From positions 867,192-931,191 of the forward strand of contig PTEX01000012.1 of NCBI GenBank assembly GCA_003342815.1: 64,000 bases of DNA, written 5' to 3'. Source of the stretch: Eudromia elegans (lineage: Eukaryota > Chordata > Aves > Tinamiformes > Tinamidae). This document shows positions 45,636 to 60,500 of the stretch, one piece after another; position 1 is the first letter of the stretch, and the number at the start of each line of letters is the position of its first letter. The notes beneath the pieces are model-generated. The model was not told the DNA's origin. It saw nothing but the letters and a program-made list of their open reading frames with translations, and made no database searches. The translations under genes were made by a program, and so were the position numbers.

Positions 45636-48490
45636 GGCGAGGCAGAGGTGTTTTGCTCTTCCACGGCTTGAAGAGTTCCACTGACAAATATGGCCCTGTA
45701 TGCTTCAGAAGATTAGTTAGGTGTTAAGGAATCCACAGGAACTTTTTGCAGAAGGTCTTAACCCGCTTGGTCCCAGCTAATCTCATTCTTTTGCAGTTAA
45801 TGTCACAGATTCACTGAAAATCTGCTACGTGTCAGGAGACCCGAGGCAGCACAAAGGAGATATGTTTGCTCAGGTCTGGACACGCGGTGTTCCTTGTTTT
45901 AAGGACCTTTGATCCCAACGCTGCCCGTGATTACTCATGCAGCTATAAAATTTATCTTGTCTTTTTCGTCTCATACAGACGATGTAATTAAGACTATCGA
46001 TAAAACCGATCAAAAATGCAAGAGCAAAGCCACCACTGGCTTCAGCATATGCCCCAGTCCCATTTAAATGGCTTCAATTACCACCCTACACAGCTGCTTA
46101 AAACAAATAGGATAAAAAAAAATCTCACAGCATACTTTGATATCAGAGTAGAACTTCGATCCAACTACTGTAATGAAACTGAGCTACAGATTAACTGCTT
46201 GCCTAAGGTAACATGGGAAAACCTACAGGAAAGCTGAAAATTGAAGCAGGATCTTTTAAGGCCAGTCACAAACACTAACTCACATTCTCTCAATCCACCT
46301 TTGCACAGTGCAGACTGCTCCTCAGCTCCCCACAACCGAAATGAGAAAAAAAAAAGGAAGAAAGAAATTTTTTTTTCTTCTAAGAGGCACTGGATTATGA
46401 ACAAAAGCTCCAGTATAGCCAAAAAACCTAGAGGACAGGAGTTTTCTAAAGCAGTTACATTAATTGGACAAGTAATCACAGTGTAATTGTGACAAAACCC
46501 ATTCACCTGTAGTGACACAGATTTCTCATGGTAGAAAATGTATATTAAATACACAGGGAAGAATGATATAGTTGAGCCAGACAGCCGTTACCACTCAAGA
46601 TACATTGCTACATCTCTGCAGGACCTGGCTATAAGTAAACAGTTTCTGCACAACAAACTTTGGGATGTCTTTTTAGTCTCGGCACTGCCGTTTCTAGCAA
46701 GAGCAGGAGTTCCTCCTGCTCAAATGAGCATCTCTCCTGAAGGATTATTAAATCAGAGCAGCAGCAGCAACCAGGTGTCATTTAACTACTGTTATCTAAT
46801 CCTGAAAAGGGCTCGGTTTCAATATGTAAACTAAGGAGTAATAATGATTTATTTAGGGTATTTAAGAAGCATTTATGAGCTTAATAGAAAACATAACAGG
46901 AAAAATACAATCTGTTTTCAAGACTAAAACCAGACTTCTTTGCCTTAGGTGAAGTAGTAACCTTCCAGCAATAGTCAGATTTCGTCCAGGTGCTTACAGC
47001 AAGAACTAGTAGCCAATGATAGATGGATAAATGCTACATCATTACTGAAGCAATCCGTCCATACTGCACCTACTCCACTACTAATAAGTATTAAGGTTCA
47101 TCTGTTTCTTCTTATTCTCGCCTTGAAATGACAGGCCAAAGCCAACTCTCACAGAGTGGTTTCAGTGGTTGCATGCGAACAACACATGTATGGTATTACA
47201 TTTTGCTGCTCGCTTTATTCACTGTTATAAAAATGGAAAACTTTCCGGCAGGACAAAGTGTTATTTTTGTCTGGAATCCCGTATTAAAAAATAACTGTAA
47301 CCACAAAGATGCTTTTCGTTGAAGTAACCACTATGCAGAAATTTCCCTTTATAGTTGATGTTTGCAAGCTTACCTGCTAACGCTTTAATGATATCTATAT
47401 TTGAGAAGAGGCTGTCATGATCAAAAAGAAACTAGTAATTTTCCCAAAAGGCTCTTTCGCAGCAGTTTACCACCGCCATGCTCCATGTATCCTTATCAGC
47501 TGGCACCTGGTACTTGATCAGAAAGAACAGTCCTTCTAAAAAGACACGATACTTTTTCAGGTTCCCTTTTGTAGCCAGTAGTGTGCATAAGGAAACTGGT
47601 AACATTACAAGAAAATTACAGTCAGCATGCTGAAGAAATTCACGTAAAGAATATTTTAAAGGTGAGAGAATAGCAATGTGAAGCTGATGTACAAAATATT
47701 GCAACTTGGGTGTTCTTTTAAATTAATTTTTGTGCTGCCTCTCCCTTTTGTTTTTCTGATAAAACAACAAACTAAAGAAAGTAAGTAAAAGGGGAAGAGA
47801 ATATTTTCAGCAAACAGAAATGGGTACAGATAGATTTCTGAACTTTGTCTAAACAACAGTCAAAGAATGAAAATGTGATTTTATTCTACCTTACTCTATC
47901 TTTGAAAGGCACCCTAGTTTACAGAGGGGACATCCAGATGTATTATGCTGTTAACTCATCATAAAGTGCTTTTCCTCTTACACTGATTTAAAAATTAAAA
48001 ATGTTGAAAATTATTTGTTGCTAATTATTTGTCCATTGCCTCTATTGTGATACACGTATCTAAACACTTCAGTGAGGACAAAATTGCAGGCATTAACTCA
48101 CTCTTCACATAAATCTTCTCACTGTCTTACAGTTTGAATACCGTCTCTAAGGGAGGTTCACATCATTCTGTATCACAAAATACTAAGAAGAGAAGACAGA
48201 GACCACTTCAGACTAACATTTATTGGATCAGAAGTTTTGTTTTCAACTGTAAATTACAATCACTAGTACACCTGCAAGTGCTTACCACATTTGTTCATCT
48301 ATCATATGTAAGCATATACAGCATTAGTCAGTTTAAAACAATCACAGTACTTCTTAGTGCAATCTGCAAAAGGAGAAAAATCTTGGACCCACTTTGTGGA
48401 AATAAATATCAAGTGACAAAAAGGATTCAGCCATTTTGGAGCTATGTATATATATTAAATGAAGTTCATGCATGTGCAGAGTAAAAAGAT
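45636..48490 (-). other. RAB3IP 3' UTR and RAB3IP-MYRFL intergenic region
   Basis: This stretch of 2.86 kb separates the RAB3IP stop from the MYRFL ATG. No coding exon was found in it. AATAAA hexamers on the minus strand, at 48219-48224, 47880-47885, 47214-47219 and 46848-46853, are candidate RAB3IP polyadenylation signals; the first would give a 3' UTR of about 290 nt. The MYRFL promoter should lie in the lower-coordinate part. I see no clear TATA box or CpG island there. Confidence 0.6.
48219..48224 (-). terminator. Candidate RAB3IP polyadenylation signal (AATAAA)
   Basis: First canonical AATAAA on the minus strand after the RAB3IP stop, about 270 nt downstream. Later hexamers at 47880, 47214 and 46848 could be used instead or as well. 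The actual site cannot be told from sequence alone. Confidence 0.4.
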
Positions 48491-48573
48491 TTAGAGCTCA
48501 TCCTTGTAGTAGCCAAGTTTTGCCAGGGACATTTCTCTTCTCAGCTGCATAACTTCCCAGAACATCTGATCCA
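48491..48573 (-). CDS. RAB3IP: RAB3IP terminal coding exon with stop codon
   Basis: This exon has 83 nt. The acceptor tgtag|TGG completes a Val codon. It encodes [20 protein letters not shown] and then YYKDEL, followed by TAA at 48491-48493. Mammalian Rabin8, as recalled, ends YFKEEL. This copy therefore happens to end in the four residues KDEL (see findings). Confidence 0.95.
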
Positions 48574-51500
48574 CTACAATGACAAAAGAGGTAGAAATGT
48601 CAATAACATAATGAAGTACTTGAGTGTTTCATTTCAACTGACATGTACAAACTGCCTCATTGTGCAGCACATCTTGAAGTTTAGAGAAACTTCATAATTG
48701 ATGTTAACATTAATAAAACAAGAATCAGTATATGACAGCTATTACTGCTTGGTTGGCTTTAATAAAGTTTGTTAAAAAAATTATTTTGATAATATTCCAA
48801 AGATGGTAAAAGATGGTCCTATTAAAAAAGAGAAGTAATAATTATTTGCAGTTTCTCAATTTTCAATTTTGCTGTCAATCATTATAATTTTCTATAAATT
48901 TAAAAGTCTACACAAAGAAAAAAGTTCTATGCTTTGTAGTATAAGTAAATATTGTTTCATAACAGAACCTATAACTTTGTTGAAATACTCCCAAATGCAA
49001 TCTTTCTTCCTCACTTTCTTCCAGTAATTTGACAGCAGCAATGAATTGCAGAAGGTGGGGGAGAGAAAGAACTTGTATTATCATCTGTATTATGCCAAAC
49101 ATTGTGCATCCCTCAAGCTTCCAGATGGCACAGTAATACAAATCAAAGTTATTAACTACATAATTGCTCAAGACTATAATTTCTGTGCAGCCACTACTGT
49201 AATGTAGAAGGAATTCAAAGATTAATTTCTGCACACAAATGCAAGGTCTTTCCTATCATATTTCAAAAATAGTTTTGCAAAAAATGCAATGTGCCTCAAA
49301 AATGACATGATATAAAAACAGAAGCACATGCAATATATGCAACTACCATGAATGCTTATGTTCTAAAGGTGTCATTGAAATACACAAAATTATCAATGCC
49401 TTTTTTTTTAAACAATAATTTAATGGGAACATCTAATCTGATTTTTTAACTCAAAAATTCTTTAAGAATAAATAATTCTGAAAATACTGACAAGACTGAC
49501 TACTTGATGGAGAGAAAAAAAGGGGGGGATCTCAAGTACTAGCAAAGTTTTTAGTTGAAACTACACAGGCCTTTCTAGACAAAGTAATGATCGGAACACT
49601 GTAAAAAAAAATTTCATTTATGAAGCAAATGGATTTTCGATGAATTCACAGAAAATAATTCCCTTCGACAAGGAAAGTTACCAGCATAATATGTTTAAGC
49701 AATTATATGTCAATTTGTCACTTTAGGCTAGAAATGGAAAGAAAGGATTGAGTGTAGCCAAAATCCTGAGCTCCTGAAACAGGGAAAGTCCAAAACAGAC
49801 TATAGGGAAAGCAGATCAAAGAGGAACTACTTGGACCAGTTGGGCGAAACCAAATTCTCGATGAAACATGTCTACATAGACTTGGAGACTGGAAGAATGA
49901 AAAGCAGAGAGATCCATAAACATAATGCTATTTTATTTTACTTTCAAAAAGTACTACTGAATTCTAAAGAATTGTCAAGTTTTTAAAAATGAAATCAGAG
50001 GGAAATGACACCATTAACAAAAGGCTAACTGCACTTCTTTCACTCTCTGAAATCCTTAAGCAAATCTAGAAGCTTAAGAGGTGTGGTGTATTTCAACAAA
50101 AACTTGGACCAAAAGCAAGGACTGTCAGGTAATACTTGTTGATCTGTACATGAAATATGATTAAATTGTGTACAATTTAAACACAATCAAATAATCTTAG
50201 TTTTCTTTTCTAAAGATAAAACAAACAAAACAGTCAAAAGAAAAAAACAGTCTTGCAAATGAAGACCAACAGTTACAAGTCCAATATGCAATAGATTTTT
50301 AAATTCTATATATTTATCTAGAAGTACAATTAATTTGTTGACATAGCTTCTTTTATATGGACATTTTACTGAAGTAAAACAGCAGAGTTGAGCAAATTTC
50401 AGAATCATTAGCACAGACAGGAGTTTAAATGGGGCAGTTTACTAACAGTTTAATTTTCAGGTTTACTAACAGCTCTGATCAAGAGATTTTGCAAGGCCAC
50501 CGCAAAGACCAAGAGTTTATTTCTCAGTCACACTTAGCTAGTTGATTAAAATCTGAAGAGGAAAAATAATTAATAAAAATAATAAAAAAAGAAATCACCC
50601 AGGTCAAACCAAGCTGAAGTTTCTTGGTCTGTCTAGACAATCCAAAGCTTTCAAATTGGAATTTGAAATGATTGGAATAATTTTTTTTCTTTGCTATTAA
50701 AAGGTTCACAGAAGCAGAAGGGTATCACCAGATTCTTCTAATTACACTCATATGAACACATGATTTACCTGTGATGTCAGGTCAGTGTTGTTATGCAAGA
50801 TTTAGGCAAAAAGCACTGTTTAAATTGCTATTAATATCTGCAATATTTTTACTACTTACCATCCTGCTGCTTCAGAAGTCCTTGCTGGATATATCGAATA
50901 TATGTAAAGAAGTTGCACACAGATGTGATCTGAATCAGTATAAAAGTAATGGTGATTAATCTCATATGTTATAAAATTGTATGGAAAAATAACTACTATT
51001 CAAAATGAAATATGAGTAGATCTACTTACTCTGTAACGACAGAAAGGAGAAATGTAGTAATAATTGCTCGAATCTCCTAATTTGATTCTATGCTTGCATG
51101 ACTTACTTTGTCCACTGAGAGCACATTTCCTACAAAATACAGAATTTGCATAAATCAGTAAGCACTTCTGACATTAATATCTAAATACTTGCACATATAT
51201 AGGGTGCTATATAGTTACTTTATATTGGGATAGGTACCTGAGTCTATGACTTCATTTTATAAATTACTGTTACATTTGGCTGCCAGTTTTTCAAGTTTCA
51301 CAAGGATTAATTTTGGTTTAGCCTTGGTGCATCATAAAATATTTTCACTGTTAAATCTCTCCTTAGCTCCTGCATATTTAATCAGTTCTGATCCCCATAT
51401 TCATAGGTTGAAGGTGGCTCAACAACTTTGAAACAATAGGATTTCTCTAGCTCTTCATACATGAAATAAAGTTTGCACTATCAGTTGATGCTGATATTTA

Positions 51501-54500
51501 AACAGAAGATTTCTGCTTGATTTTAGATTTAATTATAAAAACATCAGCCCTGTAAAATAACAGTTAATCTTCCAAAGGCTACACAAGATGCATTCTAAGA
51601 TCAGCTTTGCATTTATGCCCAAATTTAAACTGCAATTTACATTCACAGTATGAAAGAATTTCAGGCAAAGGAAAACAGACGGTCCAGCAATAATTCCTTC
51701 CATTGGCATTATAAAAAGTGATGGTAAAATAATATAAATTGCTCTTTCTAGTGTACTACAAGTATCATGTTCACAAATAAGGAAAGGTCCTTAGTAACAA
51801 GAAATTCTTTCAAAACCTAATCTGAGAAAGGGCACACTGAATTTAATACATTTTCTCCAGGAACCTGATTTATTTGGAATTTCTACAGTGCAACATCTCC
51901 AATGAACTAGGTTGCTATGGTACCCGTTGTGTAATTGACTCTAAAATCTGCCTCTTCTCCTTTCCATTGCTACCTCACATAAAATCAGAGGGTCAAAATA
52001 CAAGCAGCCTTTCAAAAGCTAAACAAAAATTACTGAGCTTCCCTAGTTCTCAGTAGTGGCTCAGAGGCCCTCAAATGTCAGCAGCTGCTCCAGAGAACCA
52101 CGTAAAACAAAGTGCAGCAGCAGAGTGCAGATAGATGCCTCTCCATAGCACTTTATGAGGACTGGCAGCAGCACATTGATCCCAGCAATCTTGTGGTAGC
52201 TGAAGCAAGATGATCTCAATTTCAGTCAAAGTTTTTCAAGACAGACAGGCTTTCAGCACTAAGAAAATAAAGCCCTTTCTTCCTCCTAGTTGTAGAATTG
52301 CCTCCTATATTTTATCTTCCAAGACACCAGGTTAAATGCTGGCAAGACACATGCTACTAATGACTCAGTTCTGCCCTATGCAGAACACAAGCAGCTTAGT
52401 GCTTTGTTCCCCACAAGGACAATTACTATTGTACTGGGGGAAAGCCCATCTGTCTCACTCGAAGGCAGCACTTAAAGCACACGTAATCACAGAAGTCAGG
52501 GAATGGTGCCTGCATGTCTGCATGTATGAACCTTTCCCCACTGTTACCACAACTCCTTGCTCTCCCCCCTGCTTTATTCTACTGTTGGGCTATTACAGAT
52601 TTTATCATCTGTTCTCCCTATATCCAGGCAACTGTACAAGAAAATAATTTCATTAAAAACATTATTCTAGTTGATTTATGGTGTTTTTCTATACTATACT
52701 ATTATACTATACTACTACATTTTCAATTTAAAAAATTTTTTTTTCAATGCAAGTCAGAAATGTGAAACTCATTCTGATTCACTGAATACAGCAACACCTG
52801 TTTCCCATTAAGTGCCAGTACTGATATTTAAAGCAAAGCACAACTGCTGTCAAATTACGCTTATATACTGCATATTTCTTACCTATCCCTTATCCTCAAG
52901 CAATAGACCAAATCTTTGGCACTAAATGACAGCTGGAAAAGGAAGGTGGTTTTACTTTTCTGATATGCTTTGAAGTAACTGAAAAGTCTAATTCATATGT
53001 AGACACCTCTAAAGCTAATCCATAGCCAGCCAATTGCTGAAGGACTATATAAGTTTTAATTAAGAATTTGTCTTAGATAGGACAAAATAGTTTAAAAAAA
53101 TCTCATGAAACTTCTGAAGGATGCAAATGTGTACTACGGTTTGAGTGAATATTTCATCAAGATAAGATGTAGAGCCTTTGCTTCAATGGCAATGCTTTTA
53201 CATCAATTTGCCAATTGTTCTTTCATGGCACGTGGCTTTTTTAATAGCTGCTGGTTATCTGTCTATTCTGTGCTGCATTCATGGAGCACAGGTCGCGGGG
53301 ATGTGTCTTGGTAAAGAAACCAGCAGCCCTTGAGGAGCCCCTTTAGTTATGGTGGGTCACTCAGAGGTGGGGCTGACAGAGCTCAAAGCACGTTCTGGTG
53401 ACAGGAGTAACTTGAAGCATATATGAACTGCTGAATTTTGTAGGCTAGAAATGATCAAACACTAAGTCATAAAACAATTTCCATTTCAAGTAGTTTCTTT
53501 AAAAGGAAGAATAAAAACTTTCTTTGAAGCATGTTAAAAACTTTCTCGTCAAAAACGATGAGAATTCAAAAACAAGGAGTAAGGGGACCAGAAAGAAAGA
53601 AGAAATCTTACGCCAAGCAAAACCAAACACCACCTTGATGGATATTTTCTATCAGAAAATTGAGTTTGGCCAAAACATGTCAATTTGTCCAAAAGATTTC
53701 CAATCAAAAAGCCAGACTGTTTCACGATTTGAAATGCTGCGGATTGACAAGGGCTTTGTTTCTTTACCCTAACATATGCACTACAAATCCCTCTCTTCTC
53801 TTCCACATCCAGCAAAGCACTCTTGCCTCCGCCAAATTCCTCCCACCTAACTTCAAAGCCTTCATCAGCTCCCTTCATATCAAGTCTTGCCTTGGACTCT
53901 GCCAGGACCAGCCCAGTTTCATAATCTTCCCTCTTGTCATTTAACTTTTTATTTATTTTTGGAGTTAGGGGAGAAGAAGGAAGGGGAAGTTTGATTTCTT
54001 GTTTACTTTCCCTCAAAAACCTTTACAACAGCAAACTTGACACCTTCAATTTCAGGAAATATTTACAAGTTAAAGATATACAAATTTGAATGAAGTGATG
54101 AGTTGACAGCAGTTTTCTCAATCCAAGAGTTATCTCAAATGGGTTAAAATTCCCCTTTTGTCTAGTAGCTTAACATACTTTGGTCCCCCACATTCAACTG
54201 CAGAAGCTTTCACAAATCGAACAGGTTGCAAGCCAACAGGTTCGATGCTCAGAGTGTTGTTTTCAACAGCTTCCAGAACAGCTGAGGCCAACTGCAAAAG
54301 AAGGTAGAAAGCAGTTAGAACAGCGTAGCATTAGGCATCGTTCTCAAACTAGTGACATGTTTCTGCCTCTGAAAAGCCAGAAATACTGAAAAACTTGACT
54401 CGTTCAATTACGCATCAGATTTGCCTTATATACTGGTGCAAGCATCTGAACAGTACACATACACAAAGCAATGCTCCAGCTAGTCAGATAACTACATTTC

Positions 54501-57500
54501 CAATTATTCAAATGCATAACATGTGCAATTTATTAATTTAACTGCACATCAGTTAATATTCAAAGGAAAATAGGAGTTGGTCACTCCATGCACAAAACTT
54601 GGAGACAATATTTGATCATAAGGGACATAGGCTAGAAGCCTCACTCTTTCCTCGAGAGGTAATACAAATCTACAGTATTCATATCACCACTGACATAGAA
54701 ACAAGCAAATGAAGTTGCTGTGATAAAACCAGGATGGCCTAGATATACACAATGCAGAAGCAAATCAACTCCTGTAGGAACACGGCAAACCTGTTAGTGC
54801 AAGAGGTTCATATGATGCTCTATACCAACCACAATGAATTAGTATGCAAATAAATAGAACATTGCCCATGCAAGGTCTTTCAGTTTCTAAAAAATTTCTT
54901 CATTCTTCATATTCTTATAAAAAGACTTGCAGCTGGAACCAATTCCACCTTACTCCCAACTCCACTTACATCCATCTGTATTGAGGTGGAGCAGGGAAAT
55001 CACAAGCAAAAAAAAAGTCACTTCATTCCTTTCCTCTAAGACTATATACCCAAACTGTCTCTCTCAAACATTAAATCCCAAAGTTCTTGCAACTCAAGCC
55101 TCTATTTGAGAAAATGTCCAGGTTATGTTTTCCAGCTGCTATGATTGATAGGGAGAAAATATGCCCACAAAATCAAATATACTGTGGTCTATACTGCTCT
55201 CTGTATAAAGCACAGACAACAATTGGACAGTATTTGTACAAAAAAAAAGTATCTCTGAAGTGTCAGAGGAACACCCATCATTCATCCTACAAACCAGAGA
55301 TTCAACCAGACTGCAGTAAAGTCTAAAGAAGGGGTAAGACAGCCTCTACGTAGCCTCTAGAATAGCAAACAGCAAGGAAAAACTGATGACTTCACTGCTC
55401 CATACTACACTACTTCACTATACACTGTTCCACTGCAATAAAATAAAAAAATGCTTCATATGAAAGTATTTTTACTGCAGTTTATTATTAGCTTTTTACA
55501 AGATACCCAAAGGAAAAGTGTCAGCGATGACATTTGGACTACATTACCTCACTTTTTGAGAAGGTTAAACATGGAAAAATATCTTCCCGATAGATTTTGT
55601 CTAAGAAAGGGCACGTTCTGTCCATAGTAGGCTCATCCTTCCAAGATCTGAATTCATTATACAAAGATAGGTCAGCCTAAAACACACACACAAGATTTAC
55701 ATATTTTAGTACTGTAGTTATTGCACAGGTGTTGAAAAGATAAAAACATCCACAGATAACTAATAAGCATTAAAACTACAGGCTTTATATTGCACTGTGA
55801 AAGAATGCTCTTGCAACCCCGGTTATAAGCATCTTCTTAAACCCACTCTCCTAAACTTGAGCAACTCAAAACAGAGTATTTTTAAGATAGACTTAGTGTT
55901 TTCATTGGTCACCATGACACTAATGACAAGCTAATTACTTCTCCCTCATTTCCCAAGCTTCTAGAATAGCTTTGAAATGTACAGCTATTATTTAACAGAC
56001 CAAAGCCAGTAATTTACTACTTTGCACATTTTCATTACAGCTTTAGTTCCTCTGTTTTTGTGAATCACAGAAAAGGAAATCTAAAGCAAAAAAAAGCAAT
56101 TCTAAACATTTTATATAGTATCACACATTTGAATATAATACATTGCTATTTTAATGCAAAAAGAGAATACACATTTAACAATAAATGTCCTAACAAAGGA
56201 AAACTGTAATTCAACATAAAAATCACTCAAAACTTTACTCTTATGCTCCATTTTACATCTTCAAGTCCAGGCTTCCTTCTACACCATACTACAACATGAA
56301 GGACAGGATATTCACTTGGCTTTCCACTGGGCTCCTCGTTTGTGAGCTGACTTCCTCAGAATTCCTATAGTCTATGGACAAATACTAAATAAAAAAGGAA
56401 ATCAAAGCCGTACTTATTTGAATTGGGAAAAGATGGGTATGCATGTTCTGTATTCAGGAAGAGGTGATTTATCCTCATCGAAAATATCTCACTTCGTTAT
56501 CTCTGTGGTGAGGAGGCACCTACCCAGCCTGATATTGAGACAGTTACCAGATCACTGTTATTAAAGTCAGTGGTTCCACTAGGAAGCAGCCAGCCCACCG
56601 GGTGAATGCCAATTAATGCCTGGGTACCCACCAGGCACTCGCAGAGCCCAGCATCAGGTTTCATTTTACCTCACAAGAATCCTATTCATTAAGTGCCAAG
56701 GCTGTTCTAAAGTCTGAGCCAAGCCTAGCGAGAAAGACTGCTTCCAAAGCACCTTCCCAGGCCAAACTAAAACACACAAACACCAATGTGGGCTACCTGC
56801 CCCTCCATAACATCACAGTCATTCCAATGTGCACTGGCTATTCAGAGTAGCTTTGAGACTGCTGACATCTTCAGTGCCTTTATCCTCTAACTGCTCATTA
56901 AATCCTTCTCTTGTACTCCAGCAGAACTATACTCTCCAAAGCCCAGACCTGTGTCTCTGCTCCCTGCGAGTCACTACAGGAGTCTGCTGACATAAAGGAG
57001 ATCCAAACGTAAGTGACAGTGTTGGTTTGATCTAAAACTATATGAATGGATACTCATAGGAGGCCAACAGAGACAGAGGAATAAAAAAAGATGACACTGA
57101 GATAGAGCAAAGTTAGAAAATGGAAGGATGAGGAGAAAAAAGAAACGTCCATAGAAATGTTGGCAGACAGCAAGCACAGAAGAAACACAAACAGGTTATT
57201 ATGATAGGAGAAGTAGATCCTAATGCTGCTGCCTCCGCAGACTCCTCTCTCAGGTTGCCTCTCCATTCCACAGAGAAAGAAGAGAAAAACTGAGAGGAAA
57301 AAGGAGGGAGTGAGCACTAAAAGTATTCTGGAAGAAAGAGTTTTTTTAAAAAGGTACCAATAAATATTAATGCATCTACATTTACATGTATTTACAATAT
57401 GCATCTTAGAAAGAGTGATTTTAATGTCTTGCAACATTAAAAACAAGTAGTGTAGATGAGACTGAAAGCAAGGGGTAATCCGATTAAAACGATTAGTATA

Positions 57501-60500
57501 CTGCTTGAAACAACCTCTTTCCAGGTTCTGTTCTTCCCGCCAAGAGAGATGTTAGATCTCCAGAGAAGGAGACTCTTCAAAACCCGCTTGGACGCAATCC
57601 TGTGCAGTATGCTCTAGGAGACCCTGCACATGCAGAGAGGCTGGACTAGATGACCTCTGGAGGTCCCTTCCAACCTCTATGATGCACTTCCCTTTCTCTA
57701 AGCTTTCAGCACTTCATCATTTTCTTTTACATATATATTTTGAGGAGTTTGTTTCAAGAAGGAGGGAGGTACTAAAAAAACTACAAAAATTAGATTGGCA
57801 AATTTGTTTACTACTAGACCCATTTGCCTTTCACTCAAGTATAACCAGAAAAAATACCTTAATTAATGGAGTCCATAAACGTTTTGGTTGCTAAGTCACC
57901 ACACTCACTGTATAAATGAAACTCAATGGGAAACTCAACTTGCTTCCCAAGGGAACATTTCCCTACCTAAAAGCCCATCTCAGGTCCGTCTTTAAATTGA
58001 ACACCATCAAGAGATATTGGCAAGGGAAAAGAAGTCATTTTTAGTTTGTTCTATGTAAGTCTAAGCATTAAGATGCATTTCTCATTAACAGAGTTGGTTA
58101 TTTGCTATATTTAACTCATTTCCCCCAAGTCCATGATTTACAATGAAGTTGCCTCAGAAAAATGACTTCATGAACATCACTTAATGCTTTTCTTCTCTCA
58201 TCTATACTTTCTTTGTGCTGTATGTGCATCTCCTCCCTTCCTTTGCTTGCATTTCTGTTTTTGGTTTGCATTTCCAAGTTTTGATTACTTACAATTAAAT
58301 ATACAGCCAATTGTCATTAGAATTCCAGCTGAAATTTTAATTTCATTTTTTAACATTTTAATTTTACAGTAAACAATTAAAATACAATATAAGAATAAAA
58401 ACATTTCTTTAAAAATAAAAAGAAAAAAAGAAAAAAGATGCATTTAGCAGCACTTATACTGAGTAATATTACCTCCTTGCATGCAGCTGTTCAGCTTTCT
58501 GAAATCCTGTTGATGCCTGCATCTACTTATCCTTGAGGATATTCCTGCTCAGTAGCATTTCCCTGAGAATTTGTCACTTTTTGTCTCTCCTGCAACTCAG
58601 GGTAGACAGTCACTTGGACACTGCCTATGTCGCACAAAGAAATGCGATCATGGACAAGGCTTCATCCAATGCCCAGGAAGGGAAAATTCTGGGTTCTGGA
58701 CTCTCCATGAGAGTGTCACAGCCACCCTTCCTGCATCCTGGGACAAGGCCACTGCTTGTCCTGGGCAAGAGCATTCCTTCTGAAACTCACTCTAAACACT
58801 AGGAAAATGACATGGGCGGGGGGAGGAAAACTAACCCAGTGATGGGAATATTTGGTGGGAAAAAAAAAAAAAAAAAAAAAAGAGGCAGAGGTGGAGTTCC
58901 AGACCCAGCTTCCAGAGACACATAAGCATTTGTATTAGGTCAAGAATAAACAAAAATAGTTCTGATGATAGAGAAGAGAGACAAAAACACACAATACTAG
59001 ATAAAACTAAGCAGTAAGGAACATAAGTCCTTACCTTTTGTTTTCTTTCATGTGTTTGACAGGCTTTTCTTCTGTGAGTTTGCATGACTATATTTTGAAC
59101 CTTTTATATTTTTTTATTCTCACTAACTTGTGACAATGAGTTCTACAATTTAGATCCGTGTTAACTCTTCATTTTTGTTTCCAGAGTGTTCTCATTAATA
59201 GCAATAACTAATACTTGTTCACCATTCAATCTTCCCCATGTCATCTGTGATTGTATAGATTTGTGCTCTACCTCAGATGTCTCTCTCACCACAGGGAATC
59301 CTAGTTTCTCTCCGTACGGAAGGACTTCCATAGCTTTGATCATGTATGTCACACTTCATATTTTCATTACATCCTTTCTGAGATGGACATATCATAGCTG
59401 CATGCAGAATTAGACACATATGTTCACTGTGTTTGTACAGCAGCAAAGAGCTTTCGGTTTCATGATTTATTCCTTTACTGATAACTTCTAAGGATACAGA
59501 GGTCTTCAGGTGTGCAGAGATGGTGTTTCAGAGAATTATCTCCAAAGACACTCCAGTTATTTTATCTTTTTCCTCTGTGAAATGTACCTAATTTTGAGAC
59601 TACAACTGCATGTCTACGAGGACTGCATTTTTCACTAGCTACTCTGTTCTTCAGTTATTGATTTTCAATTTCATCTGCTACAACCCAATCAGTATCACAA
59701 GATCCTCCTTTTCAACTACTCAAGCGTTTTTTTGCTATTATTATTCTGAGGGCCCATTTTCAATGTCATTTACAAGTAGATCAAAAAGTCCCTGAGAAGG
59801 ACCATAAGAAGGACAATTTGGTAAATCTAACAAATTTTGTTGGGAAATCTCCTCCACTTCTTTAACAAATTATCATTGATTTTTTTTCTTTGCATCCACT
59901 CCTCCTCTTTTCACCCATTAGCAATCTATAAAGCCATTCTTCTCCTATGACAATTTACTTTAGGAAGTTTTAGTGAGGACTGTCATTCAGCTATATTGTT
60001 TTTTGTTTAATATTTTAAATTTTACCTCATTCCTTTCCTCCAAAGACTTAAAAGTTAAAAAGAAAAAGATAGAAGAATTGCCCACTATTGGTAATGAAAG
60101 ATTTTCTTATATAAGTATTCAGTACTACATGAAGATTTAACATACAGATTTACATTGAACAAAAATAAAACCTGCTTATCAAAAACAAATAACCCTTCTT
60201 GCATTGTTACCTCTTTACAGTCTTTCACAATTGGTTGCATCATGGTAAGGTCCTGATGACTGCCACCCATAGCACTACTTGTGCTTTTATTTCTTGCATG
60301 CCCCTTCTTAAAAGGAGTTTTTCCACTGCACTGAATCTCTTTTGTTGGCGATGTCGGTGAAGTGGACAGTACCAACGTTTTCAATGCTGCTACTTCCGCC
60401 TGAAGGACATCAATCTTGAAAACGAAAATATAAAGTCATTAACAGACCATTGCATATTTAAGGAACAAATATATTAAATCCTTCAACAACTTCCAGTTAT

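Larger units (their letters stand above)
55677..60210 (-). other. RAB3IP intron with CR1 insertion
   Basis: Intron of 4.5 kb, donor gtaaca and acceptor ttttag. It holds the CR1 tail at 57.6 kb and the A22 run. No alternative exon was recognised. Confidence 0.7.
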
